NCBI RefSeq assembly: GCF_012939955.1
Contig: NZ_SPMY01000037.1
Coordinates: 1 to 64,000 of the forward strand
From: Candidatus Accumulibacter phosphatis
GTDB lineage: Bacteria; Pseudomonadota; Gammaproteobacteria; Burkholderiales; Rhodocyclaceae
Length of the DNA: 64,000 nt
Direction: 5' to 3'
Below are positions 17,385 through 29,803 of the stretch, one piece after another. Within the stretch, counting starts at the first letter, position 1; the number at the start of each line of letters is the position of its first letter. Below the pieces are notes generated by a model. It made no database searches, was not told the origin of the DNA, and was given only the letters and a program-made list of their open reading frames with translations. The position numbers were made by a program, and so were the translations under genes.

Positions 17385-18278
17385 CTAGATCAGCTTCTTG
17401 ATCAGCTTGCCCATTTCCGACGGATCGCGAGTCACCGTGAAGCCGCACTCTTCCATGATCGCGAGCTTGGCGTCAGCGGTATCTGCGCCGCCGGAGATCA
17501 GCGCGCCAGCGTGGCCCATGCGCTTGCCTGCAGGAGCGGTAACGCCAGCGATGAAGCCAACGATCGGCTTCTTCATGTTCGCCTTGCACCACACAGCAGC
17601 ATCGGCTTCGTCGGGACCGCCGATTTCACCGATCATGATCACCGCATCGGTATCAGGATCGTCGTTGAACAGACGCATGATGTCGATGTGCTTGAGACCG
17701 TTGATCGGGTCGCCACCCGTACCCACGGCGGTGGTCTGACCAAGACCGATTTCGGTCAGCTGGCCAACGGCCTCGTAGGTCAGAGTGCCGGAACGCGAAA
17801 CCACGCCGATGCGACCCTTGCGGTGGATGTGACCGGGCATGATGCCGATCTTGACTTCATCCGGGGTGATTATGCCAGGGCAGTTCGGGCCAAGTAGCAG
17901 GGTCTTTTTGCCGCCGGCGGCTTCACGTTTCTTCATCCGGTTGCGAACCATCAGCATGTCGCGGACCGGAATGCCTTCGGTAATGCAAACCACCAGATCA
18001 AGGTCAGCTTCGACAGCTTCCCAGATCGCGGCAGCCGCACCTGGCGGCGGTACGTAGATCACCGAAACAGTGGCGCCAGTCTCGGCAGCAGCGTCCTTGA
18101 CCGTGCCAAAGATCGGGATACCCATCAGGCTCTCGCCGGCTTTCTTGGGGTTGACGCCGGCAACGAAGCAATTCTTGCCGTTGGCGTACTCCTGGCACTT
18201 CTCGGTGTGGAACTGCCCGGTCTTGCCGGTCATGCCCTGGGTGATGATTTTGGTGTCTTTGTTGATCAGAATCGACAT
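17385..18278 (-). CDS. sucD: Succinyl-CoA synthetase, alpha subunit
   Basis: This 297-residue subunit binds CoA and carries the phosphohistidine of the TCA-cycle enzyme that makes ATP (or GTP) from succinyl-CoA. '[15 protein letters not shown]' and 'GVNPKKAG' form the CoA-binding domain, '[12 protein letters not shown]' follows, and '[10 protein letters not shown]' contains the active-site histidine. Length is normal. It follows sucC by nine bases in one operon and is closed by a terminator at 17324-17357. Confidence 0.97.
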   Translation of the reverse strand: MSILINKDTKIITQGMTGKTGQFHTEKCQEYANGKNCFVAGVNPKKAGESLMGIPIFGTVKDAAAETGATVSVIYVPPPGAAAAIWEAVEADLDLVVCITEGIPVRDMLMVRNRMKKREAAGGKKTLLLGPNCPGIITPDEVKIGIMPGHIHRKGRIGVVSRSGTLTYEAVGQLTEIGLGQTTAVGTGGDPINGLKHIDIMRLFNDDPDTDAVIMIGEIGGPDEADAAVWCKANMKKPIVGFIAGVTAPAGKRMGHAGALISGGADTADAKLAIMEECGFTVTRDPSEMGKLIKKLI

Positions 18279-18287
18279 GTTGGCTCC

Positions 18288-19449
18288 TTACTTGACCGCA
18301 GCAACGATCTTGGTGGCGGCATCAGCCATTGAATCCGCAGTGATGATTGGCAGACCGGAATCGCTCAGGATCTTCTTGCCGATATCTTCGTTGGTTCCCT
18401 TCATACGCACCACCAGCGGGACCGCGATGTGTGTTTCCCTGGCTGCCGCAACAACGCCGGTGGCGATGGTGTCGCAGCGCATGATGCCACCGAAGATGTT
18501 GACCAGAATTCCCTTGACCTTGGGATTCTTGAGCATGATCTGGAACGCCGAGGTGACTTTTTCGGTGGTTGCGCCACCACCAACGTCGAGAAAGTTGGCT
18601 GGCTCGGCGCCGAAGAGCTTGATGGTATCCATGGTCGCCATGGCCAGACCCGCACCGTTCACCAGGCAGCCGATATTGCCGTCAAGCGAAATGTACGAAA
18701 GATCGTGCTTGGATGCCTCGAGCTCGTCAGGGTCCTCTTCGTCGAGGTCGCGGAAAGCCATGATCTCGGGCTGCCGATAGAGGGCATTGGAGTCGAAGTT
18801 GAATTTGGCGTCGATGGCCTTGATGTTGCCATCACCTTCAAGAATCAGCGGGTTGATCTCGGCCAGCGAGGCGTCGGTTTCCATGTAGCACTTGAAGAGC
18901 CCCTGCAGCGCGTTGACAGCGCTGTCGACCGATGCGGCGGGAACGCCAATGCCGGTAGCGAGTTCAGCTGCCTGCTTGGCGCTCAAACCTTCCTCGGGGT
19001 CGACGAAGACCTTGAGGATTTTCTCGGGGGGTATCGTGAGCGACCTTCTCGATATCCATACCGCCTTCGGAAGAGGCCATTATCGCCACCGTCTGCGTCG
19101 TACGATCGGTCAGCGCGGCAACGTAGTACTCCTTGCGGATATCGGCACCCTCTTCGATCAGCAGGCGGCGGACTTTCTGGCCAACCGGACCGGTCTGGTG
19201 CGTCACCAACTGCATGCCGAGAATCTGGCCGGCAAACTCGCGGACTTCGTCCAGCGACTTGGCGACCTTCACACCACCGCCTTTACCACGACCGCCAGCG
19301 TGAATCTGGGCTTTGACGACCCAGAGATTGCCTCCCAGGGATTCGGCTGCCTTGACCGCTTCATCGACGGATTGGCAGAAGACCCCGCGCGGAACGGCAA
19401 CGCCGAATTTCTTCAGGAGTTGCTTACCCTGATATTCGTGAATTTTCAT
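18288..19449 (-). pseudogene. sucC: Succinyl-CoA synthetase beta subunit, split by a +1 frameshift
   Basis: Two frames encode a complete ~386-residue ATP-grasp beta subunit. The first (ATG 19449, [17 protein letters not shown]) runs through '[18 protein letters not shown]' to 'IEKVAHDTP'. The second continues '[20 protein letters not shown]' to '[18 protein letters not shown]'. The break is a run of six G at 19026-19031 (C6 on the coding strand) where five would keep the frame. Because this is a TCA-cycle gene next to an intact sucD, and no residue is otherwise lost, a base-calling or assembly error is at least as likely as a true mutation. Confidence 0.9.
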
Positions 19450-19480
19450 GCGCTTTCCTTGCTTGAGTTAAGGTTGCGAA

Positions 19481-19516
19481 GTGTAACCAGTGGAACGAGT
19501 GGAACGAAAGTAACGA
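19481..19516. repeat. Short tandem repeat, ~4 x 9 bp (AGTGGAACG)
   Basis: AGTGTAACC, AGTGGAACG, AGTGGAACG and AAAGTAACG follow one another about 30 bases upstream of the sucC start (minus strand), in the probable leader of the sucCD transcript. Confidence 0.85.
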
Positions 19517-19533
19517 ACCGCAGGCAGAGTATC

Positions 19534-20085
19534 CTACCCGGGCTTCTGGCCACGGTACCAGCGCGGGTAATAGCGCCGAACCGCGTCCGAATGCGACTCC
19601 AGCGCGTGGCAACGATCAAGCTGATAGGGCTTGTGCCCGCTATCGTCGCTGTCGCGCACGTCACTGGCGAAGGTCTGCAGCGCCGCGGTCGGCAAGAAGC
19701 TCACCAACTCGCTGATATGCGAGCAACCACGCGTGCTGCGGAAGAGATTCTTGACTGCCGTCCGGAAGCCATGAAAGAGATTGAGGCCGATCAGCTGCGA
19801 GTAATCGGGAGCAATCTGATCGCAATATCCGCTGTACGGCATCGCGTCGATACAGGCCGACGCATCCAGAATATTCATCTGGGCATCAATGACCACCCGC
19901 ACCGAGATGTCGTGCACCGCTTCACCTCGCTTGCGCAAGCCCGACGACAGCGGATAGTCGTGCTCCTTGAAGTCCACCAGTCGTGCCTCGATATCCCAAC
20001 AACCATCATTACGCTTGTAGCCGCCGAGCTGGACGCTGCGGACGTGCATACGGGTGCGTTCGGCAGTGGGTGCGGGCAGCGGCAT
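19534..20085 (-). CDS. DUF2889-domain protein of unknown function
   Basis: This roughly 183-residue protein has the pattern of DUF2889: an N-terminal 'LGGYKRNDGCWDIEARLVDF', a central 'IDAMPYSGYCDQIAPDYSQL' and 'STRGCSHISELVSFLPTAAL' near the C-terminus with Cys and His residues that could bind a metal. No signal peptide or membrane segment is seen. I prefer the ATG at 20085; the frame is open to 20139. It lies alone between sucC and the glutamate dehydrogenase gene. Function is unknown. Confidence 0.82.
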   Translation of the reverse strand: MPLPAPTAERTRMHVRSVQLGGYKRNDGCWDIEARLVDFKEHDYPLSSGLRKRGEAVHDISVRVVIDAQMNILDASACIDAMPYSGYCDQIAPDYSQLIGLNLFHGFRTAVKNLFRSTRGCSHISELVSFLPTAALQTFASDVRDSDDSGHKPYQLDRCHALESHSDAVRRYYPRWYRGQKPG

Positions 20086-20279
20086 CAAGAATCCTGAGGG
20101 GATTTGCGAGCCTGTGAAAGCCTCGCAGCGGGCAAGCAATTCTACACCAAAACCCTTCCCGGGTCTCGGCGCAATTCATAATTATGGCTGCCAGAACGGC
20201 GCAAGGACCCGGCGACCTGGCACTCAAGGCACAGGCAGGAGATCCCGCCACATGAACGAGAGCTCCTGCCTCGGTCGCT

Positions 20280-23200
20280 TCAGGAGACCAACAGACGCCT
20301 GGCCTCTGCCAGACCCGCCGAGAGCATGGCCAGATCCTGCGGCACGTTGCTCTTCAGCTCGTCAATCACGGCACTGGCCTGCTCGGTAGGCTGCATGGAG
20401 CCGCCCAAGACCTGCTGCAAGAGCTGCTGGCGAAGACCGGTCAACTCGGCCGAGAGCTGGGCACGTGCTCGTGCCTGCCAGCGGTTGCCGGCTGGAAGTC
20501 GATTGATCGCCGCACCCAGCCAGTCCAGGTCGAGCTTCTCGGCCAATTCGCGGAGTGCGCCGGCAACCTGAACCAAGGGGAAGGCACAGGCACGCGCAAG
20601 ATTCACCAACTCGAACGCGGCGACGATCTGCGCACGCGCTTCGAGCAGCGCTGTAAGCCCCTGCGCCCCGCTCCCAGCGACCCGAATACGGTCCATGCAG
20701 TCGACCACCGCGGGCCGGTACTCGGCGACCATTTCGCCAATCGAAGCACCGCCGACATGCTGTGTCACCAGCAGCCGAGTTGCCGCGCCGGTCATCGTCC
20801 GCAGCTCGACCATCAGGGCCATCTGCGCCACCGCGTCGATTGCCAGGTCCAGGGATTCGACATCGCGCCATAGTGATTCCGCATCGAGCACGCTGCTGGC
20901 GGCGTACCAGGCGCCGGCGACCTGCTCCGGTGAAGCGCCGGTCTCGTCGCTGACCTCCATGACGAAGATCGTCCCCATGCGGTTAACCAGACGATTGACC
21001 AGCTGGGTGGTGATGATGTCACGCTTCAAGGGGTGCGCTGGCAGCAAATCGCTGCACTGTCCGAGCACAGCGGCAGGGAAGTAGTTCACCAGCAACTCGT
21101 AAACGTCCTTGTTGTCGGGCAGCTGCGAAGCCAGAATGGCTTCCTTCAGGGTGATCTTGGCATAGGCCAGGAGAACCGAGAGCTCCGGTGCACTGAGGCC
21201 GCGCCCTTGCTGCGCACGCTCGGCCAGGCGCTTGTCGTCAGGCAATGACTCGATGGCGCGGCGCAAAGCACCTTTCGCTTCGAGAGTGCGGATGAAACGT
21301 CCGTGCGCTTCGATCAGCTCAACGCCCGCCGCCGCTTCAAGCGCAATCGCCTGCGTCTGCTGATAGTTGTCGGCCAGCACCAGGCGCCCGACCTCGTCGG
21401 TCATCGAGGCGAGCAGGGTGTCGCGCTGCTTGCCGGTCACGTCACCACGACTGATCAGGCCGGCGAGCAGGATCTTGATGTTGACCTCGTGGTCGGAGCA
21501 GTCCACCCCCGCCGAGTTGTCGATGGCGTCGGTGAAGATGCGGCCGCCGTGCAGCGCGAACTCAATACGGCCGGGCTGAGTCAGCCCGAGGTTGCCGCCT
21601 TCACCAATCACCCGCGCCTGCAGTTGACTGGCATCGACCCGCAAAACGTCGTTACCACGATCATTGGCTTCCTGATGACTCTCGCTACTGGCCTTGACGT
21701 AGGTCCCGATACCACCGTTGTAAAGCAGATCGACCGGTGCCTGCAGGATGATCTTGATCAACTCGTGCGGCGGCAGCTGGATCGCTGCAGTACCCAGCCA
21801 CGAACGCACTTCTGGCGACAGTGGAATGGCCTTGGCGCTGCGCGACCAGATGCCGCCGCCCGTGGAAATCAGCGCCGGGTCGTAGTCCGCCCACGACGAA
21901 CGCGGCAGCGCGAACAGCCGCTGCCTCTCGGCGTAGCTCGGTGCCGGATCCGGATTCGGATCGAGGAACAGGTGGCGGTGATCGAAAGCGGCGATCAGCC
22001 TGATTTGCGGCGAGAGCAGCATGCCATTGCCAAAGACGTCCCCCGACATGTCGCCAATGCCGACGACCGTGAAGGGCTGCGTTTGCGTATCCAGCCCCAG
22101 CTCCCGGAAATGCCGTTTGACCGCTTCCCAGGCGCCGCGGGCGGTGATACCCATTTTCTTGTGGTCGTAACCCACCGAACCGCCTGAGGCGAAAGCATCA
22201 CCAAGCCAGAAGCCGTACTCGATGGCGATGCCGTTGGCGATGTCCGAAAAGGTCGCCGTCCCCTTGTCGGCGGCGACCACCAGATAGGCGTCATCACCGT
22301 CACGACGGCGCACGCCGGGTGGAGGAACGACCTGGCCGTCCACGAGGTTGTCGGTCAGATCGAGCAGACCGCGGATGAAAGTCGAATAACAGGCAACCCC
22401 TTCGGCCTGGAAAGCTTCCCGGTCGCTGACCGGTGGCGGCCGCTTGCAAACGAAGCCCCCTTTCGAACCCAGCGGAACGATCACCGCGTTCTTGACCATC
22501 TGGGCCTTGACCAGACCAAGCACCTCGGTACGGAAGTCTTCCATCCGGTCAGACCAGCGCAAACCGCCACGCGCCACCCGCGCACCGCGCAGGTGCACCC
22601 CTTCGACCCGATCGCTGTAGACAAAGATCTCGTAGAGCGGCTTCGGCTCGGGCAGGAAGGGGATATCGCGCGAGGAAAGCTTCAGTGACAGGTAGTCGCG
22701 TGCCTTTCCGTCAATGGCTGACTGGTAGGCATTGGTGCGCAGGGTGGCTTCGATCACCGTCTGCATGGCGGCGAGGATGCGGTCGTCGTTGGGATTGCTG
22801 ACCTGCAGCAAGGCCGCGCTCAGTTCCTCGGAAATGGCTTTCGCACGCGCGTCGTCTGCCGCTGGCGAGAACAGCGCTTCGAAGAGGTCGACCAGAGCAC
22901 GGGTAATGCTGAAATGGGTCGCCAGACATTGCTCGATGTAGGTCTGGCTGAAGGGCAGTCCAGCCTGCAGCAGATACCGGCGATAGGCGCGCAGAATGCC
23001 GATCTGCCGGCCGTTGAGACCAGCGAGCAGGACCAACCGGTTGAAACCGTCGTTCTCTGCTTCGTTGCGGAGCAGGCTTTCAAGCAATTCGACGAAGGCT
23101 CGCCGCGTGCTGTCGTCGTCGAGTGCCGCCGGGTCAGGGAGCTGGACAGCGAAATCAGCGAGGTGCAGATCACTCTGTGGCAACTTGAACGGTTGCTCCG

Positions 23201-24953
23201 AAAGTACCGTCAGCCCGAGGTTTTCGAGAATGGGCAGGATCGCCGACAGCGGTCGCGGGCGACCGCGGCGGAACAGTTTCACGTGCTGGTGCGAACCGTC
23301 ATCACCTTGCGCGGCGCTAAGCTTCACTTCGACCCGGCCGCTGCTTTCGGCCGCTTCCAGACGCTCCAGGTCGGACACCGCAGAAGCGGGCGTGACACGC
23401 TCCTGATAGAACTGCGGCAATTCGGAACCGTAGCGGCGCAAGAGGGCATTGCCCCGTTCCTCGCCATAATGCCCGATGAGATTGTGTTTCAGTTCGTCGG
23501 CCCAGCCACGAACGATGCGCGCAACCTGCCTCTCGATGGCCTGTGCATCGTAGTCGTAGGTGGTGCCAAGCGGCGTGTGCACGATGAAGTGAATGCGCGC
23601 CAGCCGAGATTCGCCGAGCATGATAAAGAAATCGACACTTTCGGCAAGCAACGTTTCGTTAAGCAGCGCCGAAATTCGTTTGCGCAAGCGGGTATCGAAA
23701 TGGTCGCGCGGCATGTACACCATCACCGAAACGTAGCGCCCCCAGGCGTCGTTACGCATGAAGACGCGCACCTGCTCGCGTTCGTGCAGCGAAACGATGC
23801 CATGTGCAGCGGCCATCAGGTCGCCCTGCGCGATCTCGATCAACTCATCGCGGGGATAGGTTTCGAGGACATTGAGCAGGGTTTTTTCGCGGTGACTGCG
23901 CGGGATAAAGCCGATGGCTTCCCTGACTGCAGAAATCTTACGCCGCAGGATCGGAATGTCGGTTGCCGCCACGTGATAGACATGCGCCGTGTACAGACCG
24001 ACCAGAGCACGCAGGCCGATGACCTGGCCGCCAGCGTCATAACGCTTGACGCCGATGAAGTCGAGGTAGGCCGCACGGTGAACAGTCGAACGCGCGTCGG
24101 TCTTGACCAGGATCAGCGGCGAGGGATCTCCGGCCAACGCAGCAACGGCGCCCTGAAATCCGGCCAGGCAATGGCCAAAGCCTTGGTGGTCGGCGTGACG
24201 GAGGATACCGAGTCCGCTGTCCGCAACGCGCGCGAGCGTGCCGCTTTCCGGGCTGACGAGGTAGTCGGCATAACCGAGAAAGACGAAATTGTTGACCCCG
24301 ATCCAGCGCAGATACGCCCCTGCTTCATCGCACTCTGGACCCGGAATGGTGATCATCTCGTCGTACGCTTGTTGCATGCAGCTCTGTATGGCGGCGACAT
24401 CTTCGACCGCCGCGCGCACATCGAGGAGACCGCTGGCGATCTCCTGGCGCAGCCGTTCAAGCAGCTGTCCGTCGCCAACGCGGTCGATCTCGAGGTGGAT
24501 CCAAGATTCCGGCTGGCTGCCGGTGGCACCGCGCGGCAAAGTGTGTTGCAACTGCCCCTCCACGTTTCGCTCGGTGGCCAGCAGAGGATGCAGCAAGCGA
24601 TGGATGACCAGACCATGACGGTACACGACCATGGTGATCGAATCGACCAGAAAGGGCATGTCGTCGGTCACGACATCGATCACCGTGTGCGGCGAATGCC
24701 AACCGTGGCGGTCAAAATCCGGAGTGTACAGAGCGACAGCGGCTTTCCCCGGTGGCCGCGCGTCGCCCAGGCGAAAATGCTGGACAGCTGCACCGAGGAG
24801 CTCTTCCGGGCTGGCGTCACTGGAGTCGCTCAGTTCGCCATCACCGAAGTAGCATTCGAGGTACTCGTTGATGCGCGCGGGCAGATTCTGCTGCTCCGCG
24901 ATCTCGCGCAGGTTGCGCCGCAGATTGAGGGTGGATTCATTGGTCAATACCAT
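20280..24953 (-). CDS. gdhB: NAD-specific glutamate dehydrogenase, large (~180 kDa) type
   Basis: This 1557-residue protein oxidatively deaminates glutamate to 2-oxoglutarate using NAD. Its length is typical for the bacterial L_180 glutamate dehydrogenases. A long N-terminal region with ACT-like parts precedes the catalytic domain. That domain contains 'GARVARGGLRWSDRMEDFRT' (substrate binding), 'KAQMVKNAVIVPLGSKGGFV' with the catalytic Lys, and 'VVGIGDMSGDVFGNGM' as the NAD-binding motif. The ATG is preceded by AGGAGAGCGGC. The frame is intact over 4.7 kb, in contrast to several smaller neighbours. Gene naming differs between organisms (gdh2, gdhB). Confidence 0.95.
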   Translation of the reverse strand: MVLTNESTLNLRRNLREIAEQQNLPARINEYLECYFGDGELSDSSDASPEELLGAAVQHFRLGDARPPGKAAVALYTPDFDRHGWHSPHTVIDVVTDDMPFLVDSITMVVYRHGLVIHRLLHPLLATERNVEGQLQHTLPRGATGSQPESWIHLEIDRVGDGQLLERLRQEIASGLLDVRAAVEDVAAIQSCMQQAYDEMITIPGPECDEAGAYLRWIGVNNFVFLGYADYLVSPESGTLARVADSGLGILRHADHQGFGHCLAGFQGAVAALAGDPSPLILVKTDARSTVHRAAYLDFIGVKRYDAGGQVIGLRALVGLYTAHVYHVAATDIPILRRKISAVREAIGFIPRSHREKTLLNVLETYPRDELIEIAQGDLMAAAHGIVSLHEREQVRVFMRNDAWGRYVSVMVYMPRDHFDTRLRKRISALLNETLLAESVDFFIMLGESRLARIHFIVHTPLGTTYDYDAQAIERQVARIVRGWADELKHNLIGHYGEERGNALLRRYGSELPQFYQERVTPASAVSDLERLEAAESSGRVEVKLSAAQGDDGSHQHVKLFRRGRPRPLSAILPILENLGLTVLSEQPFKLPQSDLHLADFAVQLPDPAALDDDSTRRAFVELLESLLRNEAENDGFNRLVLLAGLNGRQIGILRAYRRYLLQAGLPFSQTYIEQCLATHFSITRALVDLFEALFSPAADDARAKAISEELSAALLQVSNPNDDRILAAMQTVIEATLRTNAYQSAIDGKARDYLSLKLSSRDIPFLPEPKPLYEIFVYSDRVEGVHLRGARVARGGLRWSDRMEDFRTEVLGLVKAQMVKNAVIVPLGSKGGFVCKRPPPVSDREAFQAEGVACYSTFIRGLLDLTDNLVDGQVVPPPGVRRRDGDDAYLVVAADKGTATFSDIANGIAIEYGFWLGDAFASGGSVGYDHKKMGITARGAWEAVKRHFRELGLDTQTQPFTVVGIGDMSGDVFGNGMLLSPQIRLIAAFDHRHLFLDPNPDPAPSYAERQRLFALPRSSWADYDPALISTGGGIWSRSAKAIPLSPEVRSWLGTAAIQLPPHELIKIILQAPVDLLYNGGIGTYVKASSESHQEANDRGNDVLRVDASQLQARVIGEGGNLGLTQPGRIEFALHGGRIFTDAIDNSAGVDCSDHEVNIKILLAGLISRGDVTGKQRDTLLASMTDEVGRLVLADNYQQTQAIALEAAAGVELIEAHGRFIRTLEAKGALRRAIESLPDDKRLAERAQQGRGLSAPELSVLLAYAKITLKEAILASQLPDNKDVYELLVNYFPAAVLGQCSDLLPAHPLKRDIITTQLVNRLVNRMGTIFVMEVSDETGASPEQVAGAWYAASSVLDAESLWRDVESLDLAIDAVAQMALMVELRTMTGAATRLLVTQHVGGASIGEMVAEYRPAVVDCMDRIRVAGSGAQGLTALLEARAQIVAAFELVNLARACAFPLVQVAGALRELAEKLDLDWLGAAINRLPAGNRWQARARAQLSAELTGLRQQLLQQVLGGSMQPTEQASAVIDELKSNVPQDLAMLSAGLAEARRLLVS

Positions 24954-25388
24954 GCCGCTCTCCTAGTTTATTTATTCATCCAGTGCTACTCAGCCCGGCT
25001 TGACCGGTCTTCAGAAAAGGCAAGCCACGCCTGAACTGCAAGTCAGGCCGCGATCGGGTAAGCCCCCTCCCCGGCGTGGAAGCAAACGCCAGGGCAATTA
25101 CGAGTCCCTCGGCTCGAGGCTCGGAGCGCATTTGCGCTGGCGAGGAATGCGACCGGTGGCGCGCCGACACGTCCTGGCTGCGCAACAGAACCGCGACCGC
25201 GGCCACGAAGGCAAGATGCCGCTTTTCGCTTGCCGTAGGCGGCCATGAGAGATATCGCCGCGCTTGCTGTCGAGAGGCGCAGAGAGAAGCGCCGATCGCA
25301 GGCGACGCGAGTCGGCGCTTCTCTCTGGCGGAGTGGCCGGTCGCGGCCGCCCCGCCCGCAGGCACGCGCAGAATCAGCGCATCAGTAA
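24954..25388. other. Intergenic region between gdh and asparaginase genes
   Basis: This 435-bp gap should contain the glutamate dehydrogenase promoter near its left end. I see no convincing gene; open frames in it are short and unrecognisable. It contains a perfect 15-bp inverted repeat at 25281-25326 and ends with a 7-bp tandem duplication (ATCAGTA twice) at 25381-25394. Confidence 0.6.
25281..25326. repeat. Perfect 15-bp inverted repeat (hairpin)
   Basis: AGAGAGAAGCGCCGA (25281-25295) pairs perfectly with TCGGCGCTTCTCTCT (25312-25326) across a 16-base loop. It lies downstream of the asparaginase gene (minus strand) and could act as an RNA-stabilising or termination structure, but there is no T-tract. 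Confidence 0.7.
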
Positions 25389-27496
<2,108 letters not shown>

Positions 27497-27757
27497 GCCT
27501 CGCTCAAACCCCCTTCCGCTCTAGCCAAACAAATTTCTCTTCGGGCCTATTCCCGGTGAAATCATTGTGGCACGACTTGCGCCGGGATCCTAGCGTTGCT
27601 CAGGTCGTTGAAGCGTCAGCGGATTGACCGACAGGCGCGGCGTCGGCGTAGCGACACCTCCTCTGCTGCACCGCCGAGACGGCGACCACTGCCTGGCGAA
27701 CAGTACAGAAGCCTTACAATTCCCACCGTGCCACCCTACGATAAGAGAAAACGCCCG

Positions 27758-29803
27758 ATGAAGCCCGCGAGCATCTTCTACAGCATCCGCCCGAGCCACC
27801 CGGAGGCGCACATTTTCGAGGTGCGCTGCACGCTGGCTAACGCCGACCCAAGCGGCCAGCGCTTTTCCCTGCCCGCCTGGATCCCCGGCAGCTACCTGAT
27901 TCGGGACTTCGCGCGCCACATCGTGTCGATCCGCGCCGAGTCTGTGGGCAAGCCAGTACGTCTCGACAAGATCGACAAGCACAGCTGGCAGGCCATGCCG
28001 ATGGGCAAAAAACTGTCCGCGCTGACGGTGATCTGCGAAGTCTACGCCTGGGACCTTTCGGTACGCGGCGCGCACCTCGACCAGACACACGCTTTTTTCA
28101 ACGGCAGCAGCGTTTTTCTGCGCGCCCTTGGTCACGAGCATCTACCCTGCCTGGTGGATATCCAGCGGCCGCTTGGCAAGCGCTATCGCGACTGGCGTGT
28201 GGCGACCGCGCTAGCGCCTGCCGAAGGCGAAAAAGGTGCCGCCGACCGGCACGGCTTCGGCGTCTACCGTGCTGCCAACTACGCGGAATTGATTGACCAT
28301 CCGGTGGAGATGGGCGGCTTCACGCTGGCTACGTTCAGCGCTTGCGGAGTGCCGCAGGAGGTAGTCATCAGCGGGCGCCACGACTGCGACCTGGCACGGC
28401 TCACGGCCGATCTGACGCGCCTTTGTGAATGGCAGATCCGATTTTTCGGCGAGCCCGCACCAATGCCGCACTACCTGTTTCTGATCACCGTCATCGACGA
28501 CGGCTACGGGGGTCTCGAACACCGCGCCTCGACGGCGCTGCTCTGCGCCCGCGACGACCTGCCCTACCCGGGCATGCAGGGAACGCCCGAGCGCTACCGC
28601 ACTTTCCTGGGACTGTGCAGCCACGAGTACTTTCACAGCTGGAACATCAAGCGTATCCGCCCCGCCGCATTCACCGCCTGCGATCTCGATGCAGAGAACT
28701 ACACCACACTGCTGTGGGCCTTCGAAGGCTTTACCTCGTACTATGACGATCTGGCGCTGCTGCGCTGCGGCTTGATCGAACTGGAGGAGTGGCTGGGATT
28801 GGTCGCGCGAACGATCGACAAGGTCCTCCGCGACCCGGGCCGCAAGCGGCAAACGCTGGCCGAGTCGAGTTTCGACGCCTGGACCAAGTTCTACCGACCG
28901 GACGAGAACACACCCAACGTGGTGGTCAGCTACTACGCCAAGGGCGCTTTGGTCGCCCTGGCTCTGGACCTCAGGCTGCGTGCCGGCACCAGGAACCGGG
29001 TATCTCTTGACGACGTCATGCGTGCGCTCTGGCTACGGCACGGCGAACGCACTGCTTACGGCGGCGTCGGTGTCGGTGACGATGACATCCGCTTGCTCGC
29101 CGAAGAGCTGTCCGGCCTCGACCTGGCGCAGTTTTTCGCCACGGCGATACACGGCACAAGCGAGCTCGCGCTGGCGCCACTGCTGAAACCGTTCGGTATC
29201 CAGCTGTTACGCCAAAAAGCGTCGACAACGCCGACGCTTGGCGCAAAAATCAGCACTGACGGCCGGGAAGTGCGCCTGGCGACGGTGTACGCAGGAAGCC
29301 CTGCTCAGACAGCCGGTCTCTCGGCCGGCGACCTGTTGATAGCCATCGACGGCCTGCGGGTTACGCCCGATTCTCTCGAACGCCTGTTGTGCCGGCGGCA
29401 AGCGGGCGAAAGCATCCGCGTACTCGCTTTCCGACGCGACGAACTGATGGACTTCTCGCTGCGCCTCGAATCGCCAGCCAGCGACAAGCACCAACTGGTC
29501 GTAAAAGAGAAGCGCAATGTCCTGCGCGAAGGCTGGCTAACGATCATGTCAGTCGAGATACCCCGGATGATGAAAGTCATGACCGTCCCCCCCCCTTCCC
29601 CCGGCCCTTCTCCCGCAGGGGGAGAAGGGAGGTTCGTGAGTCGCATACGCGACTTTCGCATTAAGGGTCATGGCATCTCGATATACCCCATGATCATTGG
29701 AGTCATGGCCGCCCTCCCGCATTTGCAGTGCGCATCCCGGTTGCGGGGCGCCAGCATTCTTCAACCCACCTATACCCCAGGCACCGACGATGACCCAACT
29801 TAG
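27758..29803 (+). CDS. M61-family metallopeptidase (glycyl aminopeptidase) with PDZ domain
   Basis: This is a zinc peptidase. '[16 protein letters not shown]' gives HExxH with the third ligand Glu in '[15 protein letters not shown]'. The N-terminal half is the M61 beta domain ('[20 protein letters not shown]') and the C-terminal part is a PDZ domain ('[20 protein letters not shown]'). The ATG at 27758 matches the family start; upstream codons look non-coding. The natural end appears to be near 'NVLREGWLT' (about 29538). A dispersed repeat then extends the frame by about 85 residues to 29803, overlapping the pdxH start. No signal peptide is evident, so it is probably cytoplasmic. Confidence 0.9.
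   Translation: MKPASIFYSIRPSHPEAHIFEVRCTLANADPSGQRFSLPAWIPGSYLIRDFARHIVSIRAESVGKPVRLDKIDKHSWQAMPMGKKLSALTVICEVYAWDLSVRGAHLDQTHAFFNGSSVFLRALGHEHLPCLVDIQRPLGKRYRDWRVATALAPAEGEKGAADRHGFGVYRAANYAELIDHPVEMGGFTLATFSACGVPQEVVISGRHDCDLARLTADLTRLCEWQIRFFGEPAPMPHYLFLITVIDDGYGGLEHRASTALLCARDDLPYPGMQGTPERYRTFLGLCSHEYFHSWNIKRIRPAAFTACDLDAENYTTLLWAFEGFTSYYDDLALLRCGLIELEEWLGLVARTIDKVLRDPGRKRQTLAESSFDAWTKFYRPDENTPNVVVSYYAKGALVALALDLRLRAGTRNRVSLDDVMRALWLRHGERTAYGGVGVGDDDIRLLAEELSGLDLAQFFATAIHGTSELALAPLLKPFGIQLLRQKASTTPTLGAKISTDGREVRLATVYAGSPAQTAGLSAGDLLIAIDGLRVTPDSLERLLCRRQAGESIRVLAFRRDELMDFSLRLESPASDKHQLVVKEKRNVLREGWLTIMSVEIPRMMKVMTVPPPSPGPSPAGGEGRFVSRIRDFRIKGHGISIYPMIIGVMAALPHLQCASRLRGASILQPTYTPGTDDDPT
29545..29710 (+). 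repeat. Dispersed palindromic repeat, copy A
   Basis: It begins CATGTCAGTCGAGATACCCC, continues with GATGAAAGTCATGACCGTCC, a long C/T-rich run, a CTTCTCCCGCAGGGGGAGAAG hairpin-like block and a GAGTCGC/GCGACTTTC hairpin. It ends with a degenerate direct copy of its first ~40 bp. The body is nearly the same as the copy at 57.65 kb. It lies in the 3' end of the M61 peptidase frame. Confidence 0.75.

Noticed and set aside
20280-24953. Possible frameshift in the very large glutamate dehydrogenase
   Set aside because: The frame is continuous and the 1557-residue length is normal for this enzyme type.
22914-25034. Long open frame (over 700 codons) antisense to glutamate dehydrogenase
   Set aside because: It is a shadow of a real, well-conserved gene in GC-rich DNA. 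It has no recognisable motifs and an unlikely composition (rich in Arg, Gln and His).
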